Shown one piece after another: positions 1 to 6,020 of a stretch of 9,000 bases of DNA. The DNA is from an uncultured Collinsella sp. GTDB lineage: Bacteria; Actinomycetota; Coriobacteriia; Coriobacteriales; Coriobacteriaceae. Position 1 is the first letter of the stretch; the number at the start of each line of letters is the position of its first letter. Where the stretch lies: the NCBI GenBank assembly GCA_902474645.1, contig CABRWN010000080.1, positions 1 through 9,000 of the forward strand, read 5' to 3'. The position numbers were made by a program, and so were the translations under genes. The notes under the pieces are model-generated. The model was given only the letters and a program-made list of their open reading frames with translations. It was not told the origin of the DNA and searched no databases.

Positions 1-21
1 GAAAGCACTTAATGTGCTTTC
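1..21. other. Perfect inverted repeat at window edge, possible end of an upstream terminator
   Basis: Bases 1-8 (GAAAGCAC) pair perfectly with 14-21 (GTGCTTTC) around a 5-base loop (TTAAT). The stem could extend further 5' outside the window. No clear T-run follows on the + strand, only a CTTTCCGTCTT stretch, so this may be a weak terminator or processing hairpin of the gene before the window. The function is an inference. Confidence 0.4.
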
Positions 22-75
22 CGTCTTGCGCAGGACTGTAGAGCAGCAAACTTAAACAGCGGGCCGCCCGGACCG

Positions 76-111
76 GGAATCCGCCCCCGCGCACAGAAGG
101 GGATTCCTTTT
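76..111 (+). terminator. Probable rho-independent terminator upstream of the str operon promoter
   Basis: GGAATCC at 76-82 pairs with GGATTCC at 101-107. Two more C:G pairs (84-85 with 99-100) are possible past a one-base bulge. The stem is followed directly by TTTT (108-111) and then GTG. It lies before the rpsL promoter, so it most likely ends transcription coming from the gene before the window and insulates the str operon. The loop is long (13 bases or more), which lowers confidence. Confidence 0.55.
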
Positions 112-166
112 GTGTAGGCTTTGCGGAAATGTGCCAATTTTGGGATACGCCCGGCGGCGTGGTCTG

Positions 167-195
167 TTGACGACACAGCTAACGGCACGTATCCT
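167..195 (+). promoter_or_regulatory. Promoter of the rpsL-rpsG-fusA-rpsJ operon
   Basis: TTGACG at 167-172 matches the -35 consensus at five of six positions. TATCCT at 190-195 is a four-of-six -10 box. The spacer is exactly 17 bp. Transcription would start near 202, giving a leader of about 87 bases before the rpsL start codon. Spacing, strand and position after a terminator all agree. The start point is predicted, not measured. Confidence 0.75.
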
Positions 196-214
196 ATCGA
201 ACTGCGTGTTTCGT

Positions 215-232
215 AGGGGGATGCTGACCCCT
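215..232 (+). other. Small GC-rich hairpin in the rpsL leader
   Basis: AGGGG at 215-219 pairs with CCCCT at 228-232 around an 8-base loop, close behind the predicted transcription start. It could stabilise the leader RNA or take part in regulation, but a five-base-pair stem may also be chance. No T-run follows, so it is not a terminator. Confidence 0.3.
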
Positions 233-288
233 CGATTCAAGCCGTTGCACTTTACAGAAAGCTGGAATCATTCGAGAAGGAGTACGCT

Positions 289-666
289 TTGCCTACTATT
301 AACCAGCTGGTTCGCCAGGGCCGTCGTTCCGTGCCCAAGAAGTCCAAGAACGCTGCCCTGCAGCACAACTCCCAGAAGCGCGGCGTGTGCACCCGCGTCT
401 TCACCACGAGCCCCAAGAAGCCGAACTCGGCTCTTCGTAAGGTTGCCCGTGTTCGCCTTGTCAACGGCATCGAAGTTACTGCTTACATCCCGGGTGAGGG
501 CCACAACCTGCAGGAGCACTCCATCGTGCTCGTCCGCGGCGGTCGTGTCCGTGACCTCCCTGGTGTCCGTTATCACGTCATCCGTGGCGCCTACGACGCT
601 GCTCCGGTCCAGAACCGTATGCAGGCCCGTTCCAAGTACGGTGCTAAGCGCCCCAAGGCCAAATAA
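289..666 (+). CDS. rpsL: Small ribosomal subunit protein S12
   Basis: S12 sits at the decoding centre of the 30S subunit, where it affects tRNA selection and the action of streptomycin. The 125-residue product matches the family along its length: the QKRGVCTRV segment (29-37), TTSPKKPNSALRK (39-51), GEGHNLQEHS (69-78) and the GGRVRDLPGVRYH loop (84-96). Lys43 and Lys44 are wild type, and Asp89, the usual methylthiolation site, is present. Position 88 is Arg where E. coli, Bacillus and Mycobacterium have Lys; Arg there is a known streptomycin-resistance substitution. The start is TTG at 289, chosen because AAGGAG (277-282) lies 6 bases upstream and because translation from it gives the canonical MPTINQL N-terminus. 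It is the first gene of the operon, read from the promoter at 167-195. Confidence 0.99.
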   Translation: MPTINQLVRQGRRSVPKKSKNAALQHNSQKRGVCTRVFTTSPKKPNSALRKVARVRLVNGIEVTAYIPGEGHNLQEHSIVLVRGGRVRDLPGVRYHVIRGAYDAAPVQNRMQARSKYGAKRPKAK

Positions 667-691
667 GCCAGATAACGTTTTGATACTTTCG

Positions 692-717
692 CCGTGTGCC
701 GCCTAAGCGCCGCACGG
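692..717 (+). promoter_or_regulatory. Stable hairpin between rpsL and rpsG, candidate S7 autoregulatory structure
   Basis: Bases 692-702 fold with 707-717 around a CTAA loop: 11 positions with one G-U wobble (697/712) and one C-C mismatch (699/710). There is no following T-run, so it is not a simple terminator. It ends 9 bases before the rpsG Shine-Dalgarno sequence. In E. coli the rpsL-rpsG spacer is where S7 binds the str mRNA to repress translation, so the location is suggestive. No S7 binding motif was recognised at sequence level. Confidence 0.4.
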
Positions 718-739
718 TAGACACTTAAGGAGATTTCAC

Positions 740-1213
740 ATGCCGCGTCGTGCAGCAGCTAATCGTCGTGAGGTTCAGCCTGACGCCGTTTACAACAACC
801 GCCTGGTGACTCAGCTCATCAACAAGGTCCTTCTTGACGGCAAGAAGGCCACCGCTGAGCGCATCGTTTACACCGCTTTCGAGATCGTTGCCGAGAAGTC
901 CGAGGGTGGCGACGCTCTCGCTACCTTCAAGAAGGCTATGGACAACGTCAAGCCCACGCTCGAGGTCAAGCCCAAGCGTGTCGGTGGCGCTACCTATCAG
1001 GTCCCGATGGAGGTCAACTCCCGTCGTTCCACTGCTCTGGGCATCCGCTGGATCGTCAACTTCTCCCGCGCTCGCAAGGAGAAGACCATGGCCGAGCGTC
1101 TCGCCAACGAGATCCTCGACGCTTCCAACGGCCTGGGCGCTTCCGTCAAGAAGCGTGAGGACGTCTTCAAGATGGCCGAGGCCAACCGCGCGTTCTCTCA
1201 CTATCGTTGGTAA
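740..1213 (+). CDS. rpsG: Small ribosomal subunit protein S7
   Basis: S7 is a primary 16S rRNA-binding protein that nucleates the 30S head and lies near the E site and the mRNA exit. The 157-residue product has the usual length of the short bacterial form and carries the family landmarks: the PRRxxA N-terminus, YNNRLVTQLINKVLLDGKK (about 16-34), RVGGATYQVPMEV (about 81-93), the GIRWIV segment and the KTMAERLANEILDA helix. The ATG at 740 is preceded by AAGGAG at 727-732 with a 7-base spacer. It is 73 bases after rpsL, with a hairpin in the spacer, and only 19 bases before fusA, so S7 and EF-G are probably translated from one message. Confidence 0.99.
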   Translation: MPRRAAANRREVQPDAVYNNRLVTQLINKVLLDGKKATAERIVYTAFEIVAEKSEGGDALATFKKAMDNVKPTLEVKPKRVGGATYQVPMEVNSRRSTALGIRWIVNFSRARKEKTMAERLANEILDASNGLGASVKKREDVFKMAEANRAFSHYRW

Positions 1214-1232
1214 GTTAAGGTAAGGAACTAAC

Positions 1233-3332
1233 ATGGCTAAGCCTAAGTACAAGCTTTCCGATACCCGTAACATCGGCATCATGGCTCACATCGATGCCGG
1301 TAAGACCACCACGACCGAGCGTATTCTTTACTACACCGGTAAGACCCACAAGATCGGTGAGGTCCATGAGGGCGCTGCCACCATGGACTGGATGGTTCAG
1401 GAGCAGGAGCGCGGCGTAACCATTACCTCCGCTGCTACCACGTGCTTCTGGAAGAAGGACGGTACCGACTACCGCATCCAGATCATCGACACCCCGGGCC
1501 ACGTTGACTTCACCGCCGAGGTCGAGCGCTGCCTGCGCGTCCTCGATGGCGCTGTCGCCGTCTTCGACGCCGTTGCCGGCGTTCAGCCCCAGTCTGAGAC
1601 CGTTTGGCGTCAGGCTTCTACCTTCAACGTCCCCCGCATCGCCTTCATCAACAAGTATGACCGCGTGGGCGCTGACTTCTTCAACGCTATCGAGACCATG
1701 AAGGATCGTCTCGACGCCAACGCCGTGGCCGCTCAGGTCCCGATGGGCGCCGAGGACAACTTCTGGGGCGTCATCGACCTGGTCACCATGACTGCTTGGG
1801 ACTTCAAGGCCGACGACAAGGGCATGACCTACCCCGAGCCGATGGACGAGATCCCGGCTGAGTTCGCTGACATCGCTGCCACCAAGCGCGAGGAGCTCCT
1901 CGACGCTGCTGCCAGCTTTGACGACGAGCTCATGGAGAAGATCCTCATGGAGGAGGACTTCACCGTCGAGGAGCTCAAGGCTGCTCTGCGCAAGGGCGTT
2001 CTGGCCAACGAGCTCAACCTCGTCTTCGTGGGCTCCGCCTACAAGAACAAGGGCGTCCAGGAGCTGCTCGACGCTGTCGTCGACTACCTGCCCAGCCCGC
2101 TCGACGTTGAGGCCGTCACCGGTACCGATCCGGACACCGGCGAGGAGATCGAGCGTCATCCTTCCTTCGACGAGCCCTTCTCTGGCCTGGTCTTTAAGAT
2201 CATGACCGACCCGTTCGTCGGTAAGCTCACCTACGTCCGCGTTTACTCCGGTCGTGCCGAGTCCGGCTCCTACGTGATCAACGCTTCCAACGGTCAGCGT
2301 GAGCGCCTCGGCCGCATCCTCGAGATGAACGCCGCCGAGCGTATCGACCGTGACGACGCTGCCGCCGGCGACATCGTCGCTTGCGTCGGCTTCAAGAACT
2401 CCACCACCGGTGACACCCTGTGCGAAGAGGGCAAGGAGATCGTCCTCGAGAAGATCGAGTTCGCTAAGCCCGTTATCGACGTTGCCATCGAGCCCAAGAC
2501 CAAGGCCGAGCAGGACAAGATGTCCCTGGCTCTGACCAAGCTCGCCGAGGAGGACCCGACCTTCCAGGTGTCCACCAACCACGAGACCGGTCAGACCATC
2601 ATCGCCGGCATGGGCGAGCTGCACCTCGAGATCATCGTCGACCGTCTGCTCCGCGAGTTCAAGGTTGACGCTAACGTTGGTAAGCCCCAGGTTGCCTACC
2701 GCGAGACCGCTGGTCACGACGTCGAGAAGGCTGAGGGCAAGTTCGTCCGTCAGTCCGGTGGTCGCGGTCAGTATGGCCACGCCGTCATCAAGCTCGAGAA
2801 GATGGAGGAGGGCTTCGGCTACGAGTTCGTCAACGCTATCGTCGGCGGCGTCGTGCCCAAGGAGTACATCCCGTCCATCGACAAGGGCATCCAGGAGGCC
2901 CTGAACACCGGTGTTATCGCCGGCTTCCCGGTCCTCGACGTTAAGGTCACCCTGTTCGACGGTTCTTACCACGAGGTCGACTCCTCCGAGGCCGCCTTCA
3001 AGATCGCCGGTTCCATGGCTATCAAGGACGCCCTCAAGAAGTCCGATCCGCAGCTGCTCGAGCCGATCATGGCTGTCGAGGTCGAGACCCCCGAGCAGTA
3101 CATGGGCGACGTTATGGGCAACCTCTCCGGTCGCCGCGGCAAGATCGAGGGCATGGAGGATCGCAAGAACAGCAAGCTCATCCGTGCCAAGGTGCCGCTG
3201 GGCGAGATGTTCGGTTACGCTACCGACCTTCGCTCCCAGACCCAGGGCCGTGCATCCTACACGATGCAGTTCGACTCTTATGAGCCCGCGCCCAAGTCCA
3301 TCGTGGACGAGGTCATGAGCAAGAACGCCTAA
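1233..3332 (+). CDS. fusA: Translation elongation factor G
   Basis: EF-G is the ribosomal GTPase that drives translocation and, with ribosome recycling factor, subunit splitting. The 699-residue protein is full length and has all five domains. The G1 P-loop AHIDAGKTT is at 18-26, followed by the switch I region ending RGVTITSAA. The G3 motif DTPGHVDF is at 86-93 with catalytic His90. The G4 motif is NKYD at 140-143, with Tyr at the variable third position where NKMD is commonest. Domain IV contains the RQSGGRGQYGHA stretch and the tip loop SYHEVDSSE, with the conserved His at 580. The ATG at 1233 is preceded by AAGGAA (1222-1227). Codon use is strongly biased to C-ending codons, as expected of a very highly expressed gene. 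No second EF-G or tuf is adjacent. Confidence 0.99.
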   Translation: MAKPKYKLSDTRNIGIMAHIDAGKTTTTERILYYTGKTHKIGEVHEGAATMDWMVQEQERGVTITSAATTCFWKKDGTDYRIQIIDTPGHVDFTAEVERCLRVLDGAVAVFDAVAGVQPQSETVWRQASTFNVPRIAFINKYDRVGADFFNAIETMKDRLDANAVAAQVPMGAEDNFWGVIDLVTMTAWDFKADDKGMTYPEPMDEIPAEFADIAATKREELLDAAASFDDELMEKILMEEDFTVEELKAALRKGVLANELNLVFVGSAYKNKGVQELLDAVVDYLPSPLDVEAVTGTDPDTGEEIERHPSFDEPFSGLVFKIMTDPFVGKLTYVRVYSGRAESGSYVINASNGQRERLGRILEMNAAERIDRDDAAAGDIVACVGFKNSTTGDTLCEEGKEIVLEKIEFAKPVIDVAIEPKTKAEQDKMSLALTKLAEEDPTFQVSTNHETGQTIIAGMGELHLEIIVDRLLREFKVDANVGKPQVAYRETAGHDVEKAEGKFVRQSGGRGQYGHAVIKLEKMEEGFGYEFVNAIVGGVVPKEYIPSIDKGIQEALNTGVIAGFPVLDVKVTLFDGSYHEVDSSEAAFKIAGSMAIKDALKKSDPQLLEPIMAVEVETPEQYMGDVMGNLSGRRGKIEGMEDRKNSKLIRAKVPLGEMFGYATDLRSQTQGRASYTMQFDSYEPAPKSIVDEVMSKNA

Positions 3333-3357
3333 GTTCGAGCTCCCTGTTACGTAATCC

Positions 3358-3374
3358 GCGAGAACATCTCTCGC
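3358..3374 (+). other. Hairpin in the fusA-rpsJ spacer
   Basis: GCGAGA at 3358-3363 pairs perfectly with TCTCGC at 3369-3374 around a 5-base loop (ACATC). It is followed by ACTCTTT and then the rpsJ Shine-Dalgarno sequence, 7 bases downstream. The T-run is too short for a convincing terminator. It may be a weak attenuator or an mRNA-processing site that sets S10 output relative to EF-G. Confidence 0.3.
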
Positions 3375-3392
3375 ACTCTTTGGAGGTTTAAG

Positions 3393-3701
3393 TTGGCTAC
3401 CCAGAAGATCCGCATTCGCCTCAAGGGCTATGATCACGAGGTCGTCGATCAGTCCGCGAAGCTCATCGTTGAGACCGCTCAGAAGACCGGCGCTCGCGTT
3501 TCCGGTCCTGTCCCCCTGCCCACCGAGCGCAACCTATACACGGTTATCCGCTCGCCGCACGTGAACAAGGACTCCCGTGAGCAGTTCGAGATGCGCACCC
3601 ACAAGCGCCTCATCGACATCCTCGACCCCACCTCGGGCACCGTTGATTCGCTCATGCGTCTCGACCTCCCCGCTGGCGTCGACATCGACATCAAGCTCTA
3701 A
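3393..3701 (+). CDS. rpsJ: Small ribosomal subunit protein S10 (NusE)
   Basis: S10 is part of the 30S head and, as NusE, joins NusB in transcription antitermination. The 102-residue product is the usual length and clearly matches the family: QKIRIRLKGYDHEVVDQS at 4-21, then SGPVPLPTERNLYTV with the NusB-facing region, SREQFEMRTHKRLIDI, and the PAGVDIDIKL C-terminus. The start is TTG at 3393, supported by GGAGG at 3382-3386 with a 6-base spacer and by the correct N-terminus. It is last in the str transcript, 60 bases after fusA, and is followed by a strong terminator at 3723-3758 and the convergent birA. In many bacteria tuf precedes it and rplC follows it. Neither is present here. Confidence 0.99.
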   Translation: MATQKIRIRLKGYDHEVVDQSAKLIVETAQKTGARVSGPVPLPTERNLYTVIRSPHVNKDSREQFEMRTHKRLIDILDPTSGTVDSLMRLDLPAGVDIDIKL

Positions 3702-3722
3702 GCGATATTGCTCATAGCTTAC

Positions 3723-3758
3723 AGAGCCCCGCTGCCATCTTGGTAGCGGGGCTCTTTT
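3723..3758 (+). terminator. Rho-independent terminator of the str operon
   Basis: Bases 3723-3737 (AGAGCCCCGCTGCCA) pair with 3741-3755 over 15 positions, with one G-U wobble and a 3-base loop (TCT), followed by TTTTGTTTT. It begins 22 bases after the rpsJ stop. On the opposite strand the hairpin is followed by TGTAAGC rather than a T-run, so it is a weaker stop for the convergent birA transcript. Confidence 0.93.
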
Positions 3759-3816
3759 GTTTTGCATGATGGTTTGGACTGCTGGGTAATGCTGTCGAGT
3801 AGGTGGCTGCGGCATC

Positions 3817-4593
3817 CTATTCGCTCAAGGGGCGCAGCGATGCCTCCTCAAAATGAAAGGCTTGCAAGCTGTTTTCCGTTTCGATACACGCGCGACCAAA
3901 GGCATCGACGGTTTTAAAGATGCCTCGCGCCAGTTCGTCTCCTGCGGGGGAGCGGGCGATAACGTGCTCCCCAATCCAATTGAGGTGTGCGACATATTCG
4001 TCGTGGACGGGCGCGAGCGGTCCAGCGTTTTCTTCCATGGCGTTGAGCAGATCTGCCCATGCGTCCGCAGCGTTAACGACGGTGTGATAGACCTCCTTGA
4101 GTAATACATCGACGGCGGGAACGTTCTCGTTGAGGTCTGACAGGCCGATTGCCGGCAGGCCGCCATCGGGAACCTCCGCGGGCACATAGTTCACGTTGAC
4201 GCCGATGCCACAGACCGCAAAGGGGTTGCCTTCGTTATCGCGTGCGGCCTCGACCAGAATGCCGCCGAGCTTGCGTCCTCGCGCGACCAGATCGTTGGGC
4301 CATTTGAGGCCGATCTCGTTAGCAAGACCTTGCGCCTCGAGCGCCTCGAGCACCGCTAGGCCGCTGACGGCGGCAAGACCAGAGTACTTTGCAGGATTAA
4401 CGCATGGACGCAGGACAATCGAAAGCAATAGGTTGCCAGCGGTTGAATCCCACGTGTGGCCGCGCCGGCCGCGTCCTGCTGTCTGAGCCCGGGCGGCAAG
4501 TCCTGTGCCGTGCGGCGCACCCTGTTTTCCTGCTTCGAGCAGGTCATCGTTGGTCGATCCGGTTACGTCGACTATCGTTAATTTGGCATCCAT
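3817..4593 (-). CDS. birA: Biotin-protein ligase without a DNA-binding domain
   Basis: Joins biotin to AMP and transfers it to a lysine of biotin-carrier proteins such as the AccB subunit of acetyl-CoA carboxylase. The 258-residue product has the ligase motifs in order: STND (13-16), the adenylate-binding GRGRRG loop (40-45), KWPND (97-101, Lys97 matching the catalytic lysine of E. coli BirA) and KLGGILVE (108-115), then a C-terminal SH3-like domain of about 50 residues. The catalytic core starts within a few residues of the N-terminus, so there is no helix-turn-helix and the protein should not act as a repressor. The ATG at 4593 is preferred over an in-frame start 27 codons upstream because AGGAGG (4610-4605) lies between them and family similarity begins at MDAKLTIV. 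The 11-base spacer is slightly long. It converges on rpsJ and is divergent from fabH; no promoter for it was convincing. Confidence 0.96.
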   Translation of the reverse strand: MDAKLTIVDVTGSTNDDLLEAGKQGAPHGTGLAARAQTAGRGRRGHTWDSTAGNLLLSIVLRPCVNPAKYSGLAAVSGLAVLEALEAQGLANEIGLKWPNDLVARGRKLGGILVEAARDNEGNPFAVCGIGVNVNYVPAEVPDGGLPAIGLSDLNENVPAVDVLLKEVYHTVVNAADAWADLLNAMEENAGPLAPVHDEYVAHLNWIGEHVIARSPAGDELARGIFKTVDAFGRACIETENSLQAFHFEEASLRPLSE

Positions 4594-4686
4594 AACGGCT
4601 GCTACCTCCTTAATGAATAAGTGAATAACGCAATGGTTTCGAGAGACAGACACAATGTGAAGCCTTTGTCGCATTTGGACAATTTA

Positions 4687-4705
4687 ATGTTAACACGTCA
4701 ACAAC
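4687..4705. repeat. Direct repeat copy 1, putative operator upstream of fabH
   Basis: The 19-base unit here is identical to bases 4735-4753 except at one position (T at 4691, A at 4739); the last 14 bases (AACACGTCAACAAC) are exact. Within it, TGTTAAC and GTCAACA form an imperfect palindrome with a 2-bp centre, the shape of a dimeric repressor site. It covers the place where a -35 box would lie for the TATCCT box at 4719-4724. No known operator consensus for a fatty-acid regulator (FabT, FapR, FadR) fits. Confidence 0.75.
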
Positions 4706-4718
4706 GACTGAAATGCGC

Positions 4719-4724
4719 TATCCT
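4719..4724 (+). promoter_or_regulatory. Possible -10 box of the fab operon
   Basis: TATCCT here is the same hexamer as in the rpsL promoter. It would place the transcription start near 4731 and give a leader of about 39 bases before fabH. No good -35 hexamer is seen 16-18 bp upstream: that region (around 4696-4701, CGTCAA) is inside repeat copy 1. The promoter would therefore be weak unless assisted, or a different start is used. Confidence 0.4.
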
Positions 4725-4734
4725 CTCTTGGTCG

Positions 4735-4753
4735 ATGTAAACACGTCAACAAC
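4735..4753. repeat. Direct repeat copy 2, putative operator in the fabH leader
   Basis: Second copy of the 19-base unit, offset exactly 48 bp from copy 1. It overlaps or immediately follows the predicted transcription start and ends 3 bases before the fabH Shine-Dalgarno sequence (4757-4763). Binding here would block initiation or elongation. One copy at the -35 region and one near +1 is a common arrangement for tight repression, but this role is inferred. Confidence 0.75.
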
Positions 4754-4769
4754 TCAAAGGAGGTTAGTG

Positions 4770-5729
4770 ATGGGTTTCACGATTCTTGGAACAGGCTCGG
4801 CGCTTCCTAAGCGCAGTGTTTCCAATGACGAGCTGTCCGAGTTCCTCGATACCTCGGATGAGTGGATTTTTACCCGCACCGGTATCAAGAGCCGCCACGT
4901 CTGCACCACCGAGTCACTTGACGATCTTGCCGTAGCGGCGAGCGAGCGGGCACTCCAGGTGTCCGGAATCGACGCGAGCCAGCTGGATCTGATTGTCTGC
5001 TCGACGACGACGGGCGACCACCTTGTTCCCGCTGAGGCGTGTGCCGTTGCTGAGCGACTAGGCGCGACGTGCCCTGCCTTCGATGTCTCGGCGGCCTGCG
5101 CCGGCTTCGTATTTGCGCTCGATGTCGCCGAGGGCTATATCGCCCGAGGACGAGCCAAGCATGTGCTTGTCGTTGCTGCCGAGCAGATGACGCGCGCGCT
5201 TGATTGGACCGACCGCGCCACCTGCGTGCTCTTTGGCGATGGGGCTGGCGCCGCTGTGATGGAGGCTGGGGGAGACAACCCTCTTGCCGTTGAGCTTTCG
5301 ACGGCGCCCGACGTCGAGACGTTGCGCGTTCCCGGTCTGGTCGGAACCTCGCCGTTTAAGGCCTCCGCGGATAGCGAAAGCGTGCTTTCCATGAACGGCC
5401 GTCGCGTCTTCAAGTTTGGCGTCAACGCCATCTGCGACACGGTCCATAAGCTTGCGAGCGATGCGGGCATTTCGGTCGAAGATATCGATCATTTTGTATT
5501 CCATCAGGCTAACGAACGAATCCTGAGTCAGGCGGTCAAGCGCCTCGGCGTGCCAGACGAGCGTGTGGTTCGAACGCTGCGCGAGACCGGCAATATTTCG
5601 AGCGCTTGCATTCCCTTTGCGCTTGACCGGCTGGCACGCACCGACGCACTGAATGCGGGCGACACTATCGCCCTCGTTGGATTTGGCGCCGGCCTGGATA
5701 TAGGTGGCTATCTGCTTCGTTGGAAGTAG
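4770..5729 (+). CDS. fabH: Beta-ketoacyl-ACP synthase III
   Basis: Condenses an acyl-CoA primer with malonyl-ACP and so starts fatty-acid chains. The 319-residue protein is the usual length for a thiolase-fold KAS III. The catalytic triad is visible: Cys110 in DVSAACAGF, His245 in FVFHQANERI and Asn275 in the ETGNISSAC segment, plus a DEWIFTRTGIKSR segment near 30-42. The residue aligned with E. coli Phe87, which caps the acyl pocket across the dimer, is Val86, so the primer may not be only acetyl-CoA. The ATG at 4770 is chosen over an in-frame ATG 19 codons upstream because AAAGGAGG (4757-4763) precedes it by 6 bases and the upstream start lies inside the repeat region. It is first in the fab operon, 52 bases before acpP. 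Confidence 0.98.
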   Translation: MGFTILGTGSALPKRSVSNDELSEFLDTSDEWIFTRTGIKSRHVCTTESLDDLAVAASERALQVSGIDASQLDLIVCSTTTGDHLVPAEACAVAERLGATCPAFDVSAACAGFVFALDVAEGYIARGRAKHVLVVAAEQMTRALDWTDRATCVLFGDGAGAAVMEAGGDNPLAVELSTAPDVETLRVPGLVGTSPFKASADSESVLSMNGRRVFKFGVNAICDTVHKLASDAGISVEDIDHFVFHQANERILSQAVKRLGVPDERVVRTLRETGNISSACIPFALDRLARTDALNAGDTIALVGFGAGLDIGGYLLRWK

Positions 5730-5781
5730 TCGCACATAGGAAATAAAAACGCCCCTAGGGCACAAACAAAGGAGAACTACC

Positions 5782-6018
5782 ATGGCAGATCAGAAGACCT
5801 TCGAGCGCGTTTGCGACGTTATCCGCGAGACCGCTGGCCTTGACGACGTCGAAATGAAGCCCGAGTCCACGCTCGAGGAGATTGGCCTCGACAGCCTGGG
5901 CACCGTCGAGATCCTCGTCGCCGTCGAGGACGAGTTTGGTATCCAGCTCGATACCGAGGAGAACCCCAAGACAGTCGGCGAGTTCGCCGATACGGTTGAG
6001 GCGGCATTGGAGAAGTAG
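5782..6018 (+). CDS. acpP: Acyl carrier protein
   Basis: Carries growing acyl chains on a phosphopantetheine arm. The 78-residue acidic protein has the modification site Ser38 in the motif GLDSLGTVEILVAVEDEF (35-52), which includes helix II, the recognition helix for partner enzymes. Length and charge are typical. The ATG at 5782 has AAAGGAG at 5768-5774 with a 7-base spacer. It sits between fabH and fabK; only two bases separate its stop from the fabK start, so those two are probably coupled. The 52-base spacer before it contains an A-rich stretch and a short GCCC-CTA-GGGC hairpin (5751-5761), possibly an mRNA stability or weak promoter element given how much carrier protein cells need. Confidence 0.98.
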   Translation: MADQKTFERVCDVIRETAGLDDVEMKPESTLEEIGLDSLGTVEILVAVEDEFGIQLDTEENPKTVGEFADTVEAALEK

Positions 6019-6020
6019 AG

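Noticed and set aside
67..77. CCCGG-A-CCGGG palindrome next to the first terminator
   Set aside because: A one-base loop cannot form a hairpin and its bases compete with the better 76-107 stem.
110..706. A 198-codon + strand frame overlapping rpsL in another phase
   Set aside because: It runs through the terminator, promoter and leader and then out of phase through rpsL; the product is Ser/Arg/Thr-rich filler.
725..1282. A 185-codon - strand frame opposite rpsG
   Set aside because: Same codon-bias mirror effect; no ribosome binding site or recognisable protein.
1215..3437. A 740-codon open frame on the - strand opposite fusA
   Set aside because: It is a mirror of the strongly biased fusA codons (many GAC, GTC, CTC, GAG). 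Its product is low-complexity, rich in Leu, Val, Asp and Gly, and matches no family I know.
4594..4674. 27-residue N-terminal extension of BirA, considered as a possible DNA-binding domain
   Set aside because: Too short for a winged helix, unlike known BirA N-termini, and the AGGAGG site lies downstream of that start.
4687..4753. The repeats as a classical BirA operator
   Set aside because: TGTTAAC and TGTAAAC resemble BirA half-sites, but those are separated by about 14-16 bp whereas here the inverted halves are 2 bp apart, and this BirA has no DNA-binding domain.
4713..4769. N-terminal extension of FabH from an upstream in-frame ATG
   Set aside because: It lacks a Shine-Dalgarno sequence, would be encoded by the repeat region, and family similarity starts at 4770 behind AAAGGAGG.
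5720..5747. Internal promoter before acpP (TTGGAA, 16 bp, AATAAA)
   Set aside because: Both hexamers match only four of six positions, so chance is a sufficient explanation without start-site data.
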